From the NCBI GenBank assembly GCA_046153945.1, contig JBJXFF010000096.1, forward strand, positions 29,872-93,871: DNA of 64,000 nt. Reading direction: 5' to 3'. Positions 55,605 through 63,609 of this stretch are shown piece after piece. Within the stretch, counting starts at the first letter, position 1; the number at the start of each line of letters is the position of its first letter. The notes beneath the pieces were generated by a model. It saw only the letters and a program-made list of their open reading frames with translations, ran no database searches and was not told the origin of the DNA. A program made the position numbers and the translations under genes. This stretch comes from SXOA01 sp046153945 (GTDB lineage Bacteria; Planctomycetota; Planctomycetia; Pirellulales; Pirellulaceae).

Positions 55605-56903
55605 ATGTCTACAAAGTCTTTGATTCACGTCGTTGGCTCGATGCTGCGAGCCGCACGCCTTGGCCTGAATGTGACTTCGGTCCTCCTTATCTTGGCTTTG
55701 CTGTTAGGTACTCCTGTGCGGGCGACGATCATTGGCCCTGGGGATGGAGACTGGGGCGACTGGGAACCATACGGATTTGAGCCAGTGGAGTTGGCTGAGT
55801 TGGGAACCGATGGAGTGTATCGAGTCTGGATGCCCGAGTCGCTTGCCGAGCACCTTGAGGCAATGTGGCGCGAACTGCGGGAACTAAAGGTGAATGGACC
55901 CGTTGACAAGCAACTTGATGGGAACGGAGCCGTTTGCCGGGCAAAGCCTTCTGTTGAGTCGTGCCCGCAAATCGATCACGGAAAGGACCGACTGGCTGCC
56001 TACCGTACGGATTGGTTGGCTCACGCGATTCTCACTTACGAATTTGGACTCAAGGGTTCCAACACGTTTGGTCTGGAAGTCGACGGGGCGATCGTGGATT
56101 CCGTGAACGGCGTTCGAACTTCGCGCGTGATTCGCAAGGTGGATGTGTGGTTCTCCTGGGTGGCATGCGAACAAACGCTCTACGTAAGGGTCTCTAATTT
56201 TCGCAGCGTCTTTATCGTCGGCCCGCAGAGCGAAATTGGAAAATACTTCGTGATTGGCCGATCGGTGGGTAGCTTTGAAGCAAAAGACGTTAACCTGACC
56301 ACAAACGTCAGCGACTCCGGGTACAGCATTGAAGCCGCGATCGAAACGGTCGCTGGCAAGAAGAAGATGAAGGTGGTCACCAAAGGGTTTGCATACCAAA
56401 TGGAATACGGAGTTTTCTCGGCTGTGGTTTCCAACTGGGGCCAGACGTTTGAATGGGGGTTTGGATCGAGTTACATAACCGAAGCCGAGATGAACTACGA
56501 GGAAGACTTTGCTGTTGTCACCGATCTTATGGGCAATTCAAAGACCGTTATAAACTTTGGCTTCAATGTCGAAGACGAGACTGCGGACGAAAGCGTCGAG
56601 GTCTCCGGCGAGAACTCAACGGGGATTACCTCAAGCACGCTAGCTGTTTGGTCGAGTTGGAACGTCTTTCCAACCTATAATACCGTGGCGGAGGAATTTG
56701 AAGGGCTCTGGTCGAAAATCCGTTTCGTGAGCCAAAAGAATCCCAACCAGACTGTCACGACTTACCTGCAGCCGCGGTTCGGCACCAAACTGAATTGGAG
56801 TTTTGAAGCCGGCGCTAGTGGTGAAGAAGGTGGCGGAATACAAGTCGACAATGCGGGTACAACGGAAAAGGCGACGAAGAAAATCAATCTTCGAAACTTT
56901 TAG
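55605..56903 (+). CDS. Secreted protein of unknown function
   Basis: A 432-residue protein with a signal peptide of about 40 residues (RLGLNVTSVLLILALLLG then PVRA). The mature part begins with TIIGPGDGDWGDWEPYGFEPV and is acidic with many beta strands (GLEVDGAIVDSVNGV, YLQPRFGTKLNWSFEAG). Residue 60-85 has an amphipathic helix (ESLAEHLEAMWRELREL). I cannot assign a domain. GAGGAAAAT precedes the ATG; an earlier ATG at 55527 is less likely. It follows the 55048-55458 gene and may share its transcript. Confidence 0.6.
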   Translation: MSTKSLIHVVGSMLRAARLGLNVTSVLLILALLLGTPVRATIIGPGDGDWGDWEPYGFEPVELAELGTDGVYRVWMPESLAEHLEAMWRELRELKVNGPVDKQLDGNGAVCRAKPSVESCPQIDHGKDRLAAYRTDWLAHAILTYEFGLKGSNTFGLEVDGAIVDSVNGVRTSRVIRKVDVWFSWVACEQTLYVRVSNFRSVFIVGPQSEIGKYFVIGRSVGSFEAKDVNLTTNVSDSGYSIEAAIETVAGKKKMKVVTKGFAYQMEYGVFSAVVSNWGQTFEWGFGSSYITEAEMNYEEDFAVVTDLMGNSKTVINFGFNVEDETADESVEVSGENSTGITSSTLAVWSSWNVFPTYNTVAEEFEGLWSKIRFVSQKNPNQTVTTYLQPRFGTKLNWSFEAGASGEEGGGIQVDNAGTTEKATKKINLRNF

Positions 56904-56952
56904 CAATGAACCAGAGTGATCGCAAGCAACTTACGACGACCATTCGTTCAAC

Positions 56953-57729
56953 CTATCCAGCCCGCTGCGCGATCAGCACTCTCTCTTTGAGTGCCTCGTG
57001 CAGCGGGTCGTCTTTTGCGCCACAAAATCCCAGGTGCAGGTGTTTCCGCCAGCCTTCGGCATACTTGAAGAGCGTGGACATCCGGCCGAGTTCCTCGTCC
57101 AGAGCCGCCATGGTATCGAGATAAGAATTGAGCCCCTGACTCTCGTCGAGCCACTTCTTCTGGCTGGCGTGTTTGCTGAGCATCTTCTTTTTCAGCTCGC
57201 CCAGGTCGCTGATATCGACCACCATTTCGGGCTCGATGAGACGTCCCAGCGGATCGCGATGTGAATAGGGCTGGGCGTGATAGACCGTGACATTGCCATT
57301 GATTGACCCCCTGGGTGGATCGACGGGAAAGTTAGGCATTCCTCGGGTAAAGGCCGCCGTCGTCGCCAGGCGGCACGTGTTGGTGTGGTCCTCCATGTAG
57401 TCGCTCGGTGAATGCGTGAGGACGATTTCCGGCGCGACTTCGCGGATCACCGACGCCACCTTCGCCAGCGTCGGCTTGTCGTAGAAGATCTCCAGGTCAT
57501 TGCAAATGCTCTCGTGAAACGTCGCCCCAATCGCAGCCGCGGCGGCCATGGCTTCCTCGCGGCGAATGCCAGCTATGGTCTCCCGATCATATTTCGTCGT
57601 CCCGCAGCAGCCATTGGCGAGGTTCCAGTAATGGATCTCGTAACCGTTGGCGCGGAGGAGCATAAGCGTGCCGGACATCAGGAATTCGATGTCATCTGGA
57701 TGAGCGGCAATAGCGATGGCGGTTTTCAT
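56953..57729 (-). CDS. PIG-L family deacetylase
   Basis: A 258-residue LmbE/PIG-L deacetylase. The metal-binding motif AHPDD is present as IAIAAHPDDIEFLMSGT at the start, EIVLTHSPSDYMEDHTNT gives the downstream His residues, and YHAQPYSHRDPLG is the late conserved segment. It hydrolyses N-acetyl groups from sugar substrates such as N-acetylglucosaminyl groups; the specific substrate is unknown. The start at 57729 fits the family, and the long N-terminal extension in the frame is rejected. Zinc ligands: H and D of AHPDD and the H of DYMEDHTN. Confidence 0.9.
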   Translation of the reverse strand: MKTAIAIAAHPDDIEFLMSGTLMLLRANGYEIHYWNLANGCCGTTKYDRETIAGIRREEAMAAAAAIGATFHESICNDLEIFYDKPTLAKVASVIREVAPEIVLTHSPSDYMEDHTNTCRLATTAAFTRGMPNFPVDPPRGSINGNVTVYHAQPYSHRDPLGRLIEPEMVVDISDLGELKKKMLSKHASQKKWLDESQGLNSYLDTMAALDEELGRMSTLFKYAEGWRKHLHLGFCGAKDDPLHEALKERVLIAQRAG

Positions 57730-57797
57730 AAGTTCTCCAAACAGGCGAGCGGGGGGCGTCAGCCCCCTGATACTAACGACCCTTGTAACGCCTTCAA

Positions 57798-57889
57798 AGC
57801 GGACCAGCGCAAGCTGGCCGGTGAGTCCTAACCGGGAAGCGTTCTTTTTCGCCGGTGCCACATAACCGGCCAGCTTGCGATGGTCCGCT
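57798..57889. repeat. 25-base inverted repeat (REP-like) with 42-base loop
   Basis: Arms at 57798-57822 (AGCGGACCAGCGCAAGCTGG and GGT beyond) and 57865-57889 are inverted copies with one mismatch. It lies between the PIG-L and HTH-protein genes, downstream of the latter. The arms could fold into a long hairpin in RNA or serve as a transposition target. It belongs to the REP-type families common in this window. Confidence 0.7.
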
Positions 57890-57908
57890 TCGGCTCGTTG
57901 GATTTTCC

Positions 57909-59369
57909 TCACCACCCCTCCGGATTCACCACGACTGGGCACTTCAGCTTGATCACGCCCATCGTGTCGAGCGGGTTTCTGCGGTCGCACGGAATGTCTC
58001 GGTCGATGTAGATCTGGTACGGATACCCTCGCTCCATCCAGAGCCGCGGGGACATCTTGAACGGATCGGGAATTCCCGTCGCCATGTCCGTCGTCGCCGG
58101 CGGCAGACCAAACTTCAGGCAGTGATAGTCGAGAGCCTCTTGGCGGAACGAATCCTCCCAGCGGTATTTAGGTTCAGGCGGAGGGACGGGGTCGGGAGTC
58201 TTTAGCGTCCCAAACTCTCCCTCCTCCTTCACCTTTGCCGCTAAAGACGGAGGGCCCCCTGACGTGGCGGATCGGTTGATGTCGGTCCCGTCGTTTCCGA
58301 GCTCCACCTGGGAACAAGGGATACGCTGCTCGTGATTCATCTGATTCACGCTTTGAAAATCAGCCGGGCGTGAATCAGGCCGCTCGCCAGAAGGTGCTTT
58401 CGGGACTGGACTTGCGACCTCTGAATCAGGCAAAGTTTGATTCACAACAGGGGCCGTTGGGGCGATTCCTGATTCATCCACCGAGGGGGTGCCACTGGCA
58501 GTCAAAGGGCGAGTAGGACTCATATTTCCGCAAGATGTCGCTCGCCCTTGGACAGCCAGTGCCGACTCGGCGTGCTCCACTGGCTGACGAGCCGATGGCA
58601 CATCGATTGGTTGAGCGGAGTTGACTGTCGGCTCATCTGCCAGTGCCACCCCCGCAGCCAACCTCGCTTCCAGCTCCGTCACCTTGCGTTTCAGTTCCTC
58701 GATAGTCTTCTGATAGGTCTTTACGACTCGATCCCAGCGGTCCCGCTCGTCGGTGTCGATTGCCAGGTCGCAGGACAGTTTGTGGACGCCGAGGTAGCCC
58801 CCCTCCAGCATCGTCAACTCCAGCGACCGCTTCGCCGCCGCATTGAGGTGAGAGGCATTGCCGCGCCGGTGCTGCACCCACTCGTCGATCTGGATATCCT
58901 TGACCGGCATCCCGTCCACCTTCTGCCCCTGTGGATCAAGTTTGGTCCGCTTCCGCTTCATCGGCACGCTCTGGCGACTCTGGTGCCATTCCTCCATCGC
59001 CAGCTCCTGCTGATGCCGGAGAAAGATCCGCTGTTCCTCGACAGCCACGCGAAACCGCTGCCAGCCGACCAGTTCGCCGCGGTCTTCCGGCAGCGTTGAC
59101 CCGAACCAAAGCCGATATTTCTTAATCCCCCGCTGCACCGTCGGCTGCGAAGTATGCAGCTCTTTGGCAATCTCCCGCTGCGTCATCCCCTGGGCCGCCA
59201 GCCGAAACGCCTTCGCATCCAGCTCGGACGGAACCTCGGAAAAACGGGGCAAACAATCCGCCTGAGGCCCCACAAAAGCCTCCGCCCGATCATTGGAGAT
59301 CGGGGAGGCCATTTTGTATTTGGCTTTCTTGACATTCTTCGGCGGGCATTTTTTCGCGCTGGTGGACAT
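57909..59369 (-). CDS. HTH-domain protein of unknown role
   Basis: A 486-residue, hydrophilic protein. Residues 46-85 form a helix-turn-helix of the Hin/homeodomain-like type: ELDAKAFRLAAQGMTQREIAKELHTSQPTVQRGIKKY (read in parts, TQREIAKELHTSQPTVQ is the HTH). A coiled coil (about 205-240, TYQKTIEELKRKVTELEARL) and a Pro/Ser-rich low-complexity centre follow; the C-terminus (LWMERGYPYQIYIDRDIP) is folded. It resembles small-terminase or phage-like HTH proteins in layout, but no terminase or recombinase motif is seen. It sits beside the repeat-rich transposase region. Confidence 0.6.
   Translation of the reverse strand: MSTSAKKCPPKNVKKAKYKMASPISNDRAEAFVGPQADCLPRFSEVPSELDAKAFRLAAQGMTQREIAKELHTSQPTVQRGIKKYRLWFGSTLPEDRGELVGWQRFRVAVEEQRIFLRHQQELAMEEWHQSRQSVPMKRKRTKLDPQGQKVDGMPVKDIQIDEWVQHRRGNASHLNAAAKRSLELTMLEGGYLGVHKLSCDLAIDTDERDRWDRVVKTYQKTIEELKRKVTELEARLAAGVALADEPTVNSAQPIDVPSARQPVEHAESALAVQGRATSCGNMSPTRPLTASGTPSVDESGIAPTAPVVNQTLPDSEVASPVPKAPSGERPDSRPADFQSVNQMNHEQRIPCSQVELGNDGTDINRSATSGGPPSLAAKVKEEGEFGTLKTPDPVPPPEPKYRWEDSFRQEALDYHCLKFGLPPATTDMATGIPDPFKMSPRLWMERGYPYQIYIDRDIPCDRRNPLDTMGVIKLKCPVVVNPEGW
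58333..58476. repeat. Six TGA(A/T)TCA words inside the HTH gene
   Basis: Copies at 58333, 58342, 58371, 58422, 58438 and 58470. Both orientations occur because the word is near-palindromic. They lie in the Ser/Pro-rich, weakly constrained part of the reading frame. Such density is not expected by chance in a region of this base composition and could mark binding sites for the encoded HTH protein. Confidence 0.4.
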
Positions 59370-59397
59370 GGGGAGGCTCCTGGGGAAAGAAGTTTTC

Positions 59398-59451
59398 AGT
59401 GTTCAGTTTTCGGTTTTCAGACTGAACACTGACAACTGAAAACTGAACACT
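59398..59451. repeat. Inverted repeat AGTGTTCAGTTTT
   Basis: Arms of 13 bases at 59398-59410 and 59439-59451 are exactly complementary; the surrounding sequence (59392-59453) is made of the related words CAGTTTTC and CTGAACAC. It lies just upstream of the HTH-protein gene start and may act as a hairpin or as a dispersed repeat copy. Confidence 0.65.
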
Positions 59452-59600
59452 CGTATTTGTCCAATTGTTCACATTCCGCGATGACACCGTCAAGGCATCC
59501 ACAAAAGATTTTTAATAATTACGCAACTATATGCAGCGCAACAAGTTAGCAGGGCAGTTTTGGCACTAACCCGAAGCGCCAGCGAGGAAGAAGTGCCACC

Positions 59601-59866
59601 CAGCCGCGGCAGCGGCGACCGGATTCCAGCCCACGGCGCAGCCGTGGGTAAGCAAGCAAGAGCACCAAAAGCCCCGGCAGGGGCGAAAGAACCGTGGCAT
59701 CGGTACAACGTGTCCCTTGGCGTTACCCCGGCCAACACGGTTCGCGGTGGATCATCGCCACATCCCAATTCCATGCTTCTGTCGCCCCTCCCGGGGCTTT
59801 TGGCCCGTGTGCCCGCCTACCCACGGCTGCGCCGTGGGCTGGGTTCTGACACCGCTGCCGCGGTTA
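59601..59866. repeat. Large palindromic repeat block, left of transposase
   Basis: Two inverted copies of a composite unit. Each copy contains, in order, a CAGCCGCGGCAGCGG-like edge, the hairpin CCCACGGCGCAGCCGTGGG (59630-59648; reverse copy 59820-59838) and the hairpin GCCCCGGCAGGGGC (59671-59684; reverse relative 59784-59797). The unit is repeated at 60421-60734 on the other side of the transposase. This is the structure of a bacterial interspersed mosaic element made of REP-like hairpins. Confidence 0.75.
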
Positions 59867-59950
59867 AGGGGCGGGACTTCTGGCGTTTGCCCAATCGCTG
59901 ACTCTAAAATGCGCGAAATTCCATCCTGCGTTTTGCTCTTGGAGGCCCTC

Positions 59951-60403
59951 ATGGCACACACCTTCACGCGACTTTACTTTCACATCATCTTCAGCACCAA
60001 GCATCGCCAACCACTGATCGACTCGGAGTTCGAGGAGCGGCTGCACCCGTATCTGGGAGGCATCATTCGCGAAATGGGAGGCGTGGCCATTCGTGTCGGC
60101 GGGGTTGCCGACCACGTCCACCTGCTCGCGCAGCTCCCCGCAACGCTAGCTCTGGCCGACGTCGTGCGGGACATTAAGTCGAATTCGTCCGGCTGGGTGC
60201 ACGAGACATTTTCTGGCCGCGCGGGCTTCGCCTGGCAAACCGGCTACGGCGGATTCGCCGTCAGCAAATCGAAGCTGCCGGATTTGGATCTCTACAGCGC
60301 GTGCCAAAAGGAGTACCACGCGAAGGAATCGTATGAGACCGAGCTGATCCGTTATTTGGACAACAACGAAGTTGAATACGACGAACGATTTGTGCTCGAC
60401 TGA
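59951..60403 (+). CDS. IS200-like (RAYT-type) Y1 transposase
   Basis: A 150-residue HUH single-strand transposase. The metal-binding HUH motif is HVHLL (ADHVHLLAQLP), the N-terminal strand is LYFHIIFSTKHRQPL, the ALADVVRDIKSNSSGWVHE helix and FAWQTGYGGFAVSKS block match the IS200-like subgroup, and a catalytic Tyr is likely in LYSACQKEYHAK. Good ribosome site GGAGG before the ATG. It is bounded by two related palindromic blocks (59601-59866, 60421-60734) with no IS200 left/right end recognised otherwise. This suggests a REP-associated tyrosine transposase rather than an IS. Confidence 0.88.
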   Translation: MAHTFTRLYFHIIFSTKHRQPLIDSEFEERLHPYLGGIIREMGGVAIRVGGVADHVHLLAQLPATLALADVVRDIKSNSSGWVHETFSGRAGFAWQTGYGGFAVSKSKLPDLDLYSACQKEYHAKESYETELIRYLDNNEVEYDERFVLD

Positions 60404-60420
60404 GAAAGTCCCCCGATGAT

Positions 60421-60734
60421 GCAGCCGCGGCAGGGTACCATTCAGCCGCGGCAGCGGCGCATTCCAGCCCCGGCAGGGGCGACAAGAATCCAGCCCACGG
60501 CGCAGCCGTGGGTAAGCATGCATGAGCACATAGAAGCCCCGGCAGGGGCGTTAGAACCGTGGCATTGTTACAACCCGATCCGCGGCGTTACCCCCGCCGA
60601 CTCGGGGCACGCGATGGATTATCGCCGCACGTCATTTCATCCTTCTATCGCCCCTGCCGGGGCTTTTGCGTGGCTTTGACGCGTTACCCACGGCTGCGCC
60701 GTGGGCTGGGGTCTGACACCACTACCGCGGTTAA
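60421..60734. repeat. Large palindromic repeat block, right of transposase
   Basis: The same composite unit as at 59601-59866, again as two inverted copies. Left half: GCAGCCGCGG edge, GCCCCGGCAGGGGC hairpin, CCCACGGCGCAGCCGTGGG hairpin, second GCCCCGGCAGGGGC. Right half is its inverted copy ending in CTACCGCGGTTAA. The text after the hairpins (TTAGAACCGTGGCATTGTTA) is close to that in the left block (AAGAACCGTGGCATCGGTA). Confidence 0.75.
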
Positions 60735-60744
60735 GAGGCGAGCC

Positions 60745-60859
60745 GTAGGGTGCATGAGGCTCTGCGAAATGCACGCGGGATCCGCATCGCCCTGGCGAGG
60801 GGGCACCGAAGAGTTGTCGTCGCCCACGCGTGCATTCCGCTGCGCTTCATGCACCCTAC
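60745..60859. repeat. Inverted pair of GTAGGGTGCAT-family repeats
   Basis: Arms at 60745-60779 and 60823-60859 are imperfect inverted copies of about 35 bases, each beginning GTAGGGTGCATGA and ending in ATGCACGCG. A single related copy stands at 23411-23442. The pair forms a large cruciform or RNA hairpin with a 43-base loop. It stands immediately to the right of the palindromic block. Confidence 0.7.
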
Positions 60860-61017
60860 CAATCTCGTCAGCCAGTGCTGAGTGCGAGAGGAGCAACCAC
60901 CTCGAAAGACAAAGTCGCAGGCAGCATCTACTGATGGCCCAGCACTGGCTATCAAGCGACGGCCATGTCGAAGAGCGATAGCGAGTTCCCAAGTCGCTTG
61001 ACTCCCTGTGCCACACA

Positions 61018-61035
61018 GAGCCGCTTTTGCGGCTC
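61018..61035. other. Short perfect hairpin before 61062 gene
   Basis: GAGCCGC, TTTT loop, GCGGCTC: a perfect 7-base stem. There is no following T-run, so it does not look like an intrinsic terminator. It lies 27 bases ahead of the small membrane-protein gene and could affect its translation or be another small repeat. Confidence 0.4.
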
Positions 61036-61061
61036 GGGCTGGTCCCCGCTACACTAAGCCT

Positions 61062-61316
61062 ATGAAGTACAGCCTGCGGAGCCTGATGATTTTGGTGCTG
61101 GTGTTGCCGCCCCTATTGGCCGGAACGTGGTTTGGCTATCAGTGGCTGTACCCGCCTTTCGCTGGCTTGCCTCCTGCGCTGCCTCCGCTGAACTTCAGCG
61201 AGGAAGAACGCCGCGAGTTCCGCAAGTTGGCCAGCGAAGCGCTTTTTGATCCTGGTGGACCGCCAGACCCAATGCCAGTTTCTTCAGCACGCTCGCGAAT
61301 CCCGCCCAACGATTAG
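61062..61316 (+). CDS. Small membrane protein, unknown
   Basis: An 84-residue protein. The first 35 residues (MKYSLRSLMILVLVLPPLLA onwards) contain one membrane helix, followed by a Pro-rich loop and a short amphipathic helix (FSEEERREFRKLASEAL). Openings of this MKYSLRSLM kind recur in many planctomycete small membrane proteins, but no function is known. ATG 61062 is preferred over the upstream start of the frame. Confidence 0.55.
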   Translation: MKYSLRSLMILVLVLPPLLAGTWFGYQWLYPPFAGLPPALPPLNFSEEERREFRKLASEALFDPGGPPDPMPVSSARSRIPPND

Positions 61317-61446
61317 CCATTTCCGGCACTCAGTAGCACTACCCCAGCCCAGTGCCGCTCCCCAATCTTTCGGCACTCTGCTACCATGCTGGATTCCCTA
61401 TTTGCGCCCCCTGTGGCCGCTTCCCATTGCAACTCAAGGCCCTGAC

Positions 61447-63597
61447 ATGCCTCTGGATCCCTATCAGCCCTGTCCCTGCGGAACGGACAAGAAGGTCAAG
61501 TTTTGCTGCGGCAACGACCTCATTCACGACTACAACAAAATCGAGGAGCTGATCTCCGGCGAGCAGCGGCTGGCGGCACTCGACCAGATTAATCGTTCGC
61601 TGGCGCAGAAGCCGGACCGCGGTTGCCTCCTGCTCCTGAAGGCCCAAGTGCAGATCGAACTGCGGGAGCTGGAACAGGCTCGCGAGACGATCAACGAGCT
61701 GCTCAAGGTCATGCCGAGCAATCCCGCCGGCCTTGGCATGCTTTCCATTCTGGAGGCCGCCACGGGGGACGCGCTGGAAGCGGTCGATACGCTCCAATCG
61801 GCTCTCGAAGCCTCGCAGGGTAAGCTCCAGCCGCAGGTCTACAACGCCATCGGGTTTGTGGGGCGTTCACTGGCGGCTCAGGGGATTCTGCTTGGTGCTC
61901 GGGGCCACTTGCTGTTTCAAACCTCCGTCACCGGCGGCAAAGACCAACGGGCGGTGCAGGCCCTCATTGAACTCGACGGCAGCGGCCACGTTCCCCTGCC
62001 GGCACTTGGGCTGGAAGGTCTCTCTTCCGCCGATGCCAATGGCCGCCTGAGCGCGGCGGGCATCGCCCAAATGACCGAAGCCACGAAGTCCGCTGGAATG
62101 GGCTGCTGGCTGAAGGCGGTCGAAATTCTCGATGAGCTCACCGAAAAGGAACCCTACGAACCGGCAGCCTGGAAGAATATTGGCACGCTCCGAGCCTGGC
62201 TGGGACAGGAAGACAAAGCTCGCGCGGCCTTTCGTCGGTATGGTTCCTTCGCCTCCGTTCCCCGCGACGACGCCGTGGAAGCCGAAGCGGTGGTGCAGTT
62301 CCTCAGTCCGATGGCGGACGAGGACCTGATTCCTGAAATCACGACTTCCTTCGCGGTGGCCGATATCCCGGCGCTGCAAGAACAACTCCTCTCGAACAAA
62401 CGGCTGGAGTCGGTCCCCTTCGATCCGGCGGAGTTCCGCGAGGCTAACGAAGTGCCGCCGCTCTCCGCCTTTTTGCTGCTCGACCGTGAAGTGCCGCAGT
62501 TTGCCGAAGGGATGACCGCCGAGCAGATTCCGGTCGTCCTGGGAGAGTTGCAACTCTTCGGCAAACAGACCGACCGGTCGGCCCGTGTGGAATTCAGCAC
62601 ACTGAAGACCGCAGATTTCGAAGCGAAGATCGCAGCGCTTACGGCGATCATCGGTCCCGGTGAGCGCCAAGGAGAAGAAGTCACCGGCAAGATCACCCGT
62701 CTCGGAGTCGCCCTCGCCAGCAACTGGCGGCTGCCGGACGCGATGCCGATTCCAGAGCGGAAGAAACTGCTCGAAACTCATCGCACGCATGTCTTGCTGA
62801 ATGCCTTCCCCGATTTGCCGCAAAATGTTCTGGATGGCAAATCGCTGCGGCAGGCGGCAGGAGATGCCTCGCTACAAGCCCGGGCTCTCGCGGTCATTCT
62901 GCTTATGGACCTGGCGGAGCCGGAAGAGCGGCCGGAATTCAACCAGATTCGCAAGTCGCTCGGCCTGCCAACCGTGGAAACGCTGGACCCCACCGGCCTT
63001 CGCATCACTTCGCTTTCGCCGGTTCGTCTCGGTCGCCTCGACATCAAAAAGCTTTCGGACGAAGACTTGCTTGTCGTCTACCAGCGCGGCATCCTTTACT
63101 CTGCCGGCCGTATCTTGCGAAAGGTCGGTCCCGAACTTGTCAGCCGGCCGTCGCTCAAGGGGAAAGTGGACTTCGCCGATGTCTACGAGTTGCTGGCTCG
63201 CCTCGGCGGCAGCAGCGACGCGGCCATCGAGCATATCCACAAAGCCCAGGAAGCGGCCGTTGCAGCCGGCGAGTCTCCGGCTCGCTACCTGATGGCGGAA
63301 ATCCCGCTACGGCTCGAGCGGCGCGAGGTGGACGAGTTCCGCCGGCTCTTCGAGCGGCTCAGCACGAAGCACATCAAAGAACCGGGCGTCGCCCAGGCTT
63401 TGCAACAGCTCCTCTACCAACTCGGCATCCTCCGCCCCGACGGCAGCATGGCGGCTCCTGGTGCAGCAGCGCCAGGTGCTCCAGCCGCTGCTCCCGCGTC
63501 CGGCCTTTGGACCCCCGACCAAGGCTCCCCCGCCGCAGCCGCTCCGGCACCCGCCGCCGGGGGGAAGAGCAAGTTGTGGGTTCCGGGAATGGATTAA
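61447..63597 (+). CDS. SEC-C motif and TPR-type protein
   Basis: A 716-residue protein. The N-terminus PCPCGTDKKVKFCCG is a SEC-C zinc motif (C-x-C ... C-C) as at the end of SecA. Residues 30-180 are TPR-like (LLLLKAQVQIELRELEQARETI, in parts). Later segments repeat the TPR pattern (AAWKNIGTLRAWLGQEDKARAAF) and the C-terminal 60 residues are Ala/Pro/Gly-rich. No transmembrane helix was seen. The SEC-C motif may bind ribosome or zinc; a role in protein quality control is plausible. The start at 61447 is chosen because it begins at the SEC-C motif; upstream frame is unlikely. Confidence 0.78.
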   Translation: MPLDPYQPCPCGTDKKVKFCCGNDLIHDYNKIEELISGEQRLAALDQINRSLAQKPDRGCLLLLKAQVQIELRELEQARETINELLKVMPSNPAGLGMLSILEAATGDALEAVDTLQSALEASQGKLQPQVYNAIGFVGRSLAAQGILLGARGHLLFQTSVTGGKDQRAVQALIELDGSGHVPLPALGLEGLSSADANGRLSAAGIAQMTEATKSAGMGCWLKAVEILDELTEKEPYEPAAWKNIGTLRAWLGQEDKARAAFRRYGSFASVPRDDAVEAEAVVQFLSPMADEDLIPEITTSFAVADIPALQEQLLSNKRLESVPFDPAEFREANEVPPLSAFLLLDREVPQFAEGMTAEQIPVVLGELQLFGKQTDRSARVEFSTLKTADFEAKIAALTAIIGPGERQGEEVTGKITRLGVALASNWRLPDAMPIPERKKLLETHRTHVLLNAFPDLPQNVLDGKSLRQAAGDASLQARALAVILLMDLAEPEERPEFNQIRKSLGLPTVETLDPTGLRITSLSPVRLGRLDIKKLSDEDLLVVYQRGILYSAGRILRKVGPELVSRPSLKGKVDFADVYELLARLGGSSDAAIEHIHKAQEAAVAAGESPARYLMAEIPLRLERREVDEFRRLFERLSTKHIKEPGVAQALQQLLYQLGILRPDGSMAAPGAAAPGAPAAAPASGLWTPDQGSPAAAAPAPAAGGKSKLWVPGMD

Positions 63598-63609
63598 CCT
63601 CGCACGTCC

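Larger units (their letters stand above)
59370..59950. other. 581-base repeat-rich interval before the transposase gene
   Basis: No gene was found. The interval contains the 13-base perfect inverted repeat at 59398-59451, and the large palindromic block at 59601-59866 described separately. The transposase ribosome site (CTTGGAGG) is at the right end. Confidence 0.6.
60404..61061. other. 658-base repeat-rich interval after the transposase gene
   Basis: No gene was recognised. It contains the right palindromic block (60421-60734), the inverted pair at 60745-60859, a 10-base inverted pair GCCAGTGCTG/CAGCACTGGC (about 60871-60880 and 60941-60950) and a 7-base perfect hairpin with a TTTT loop at 61018-61035 just before the next gene. 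Open frames through this stretch are artefacts of the repeats. Confidence 0.6.
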
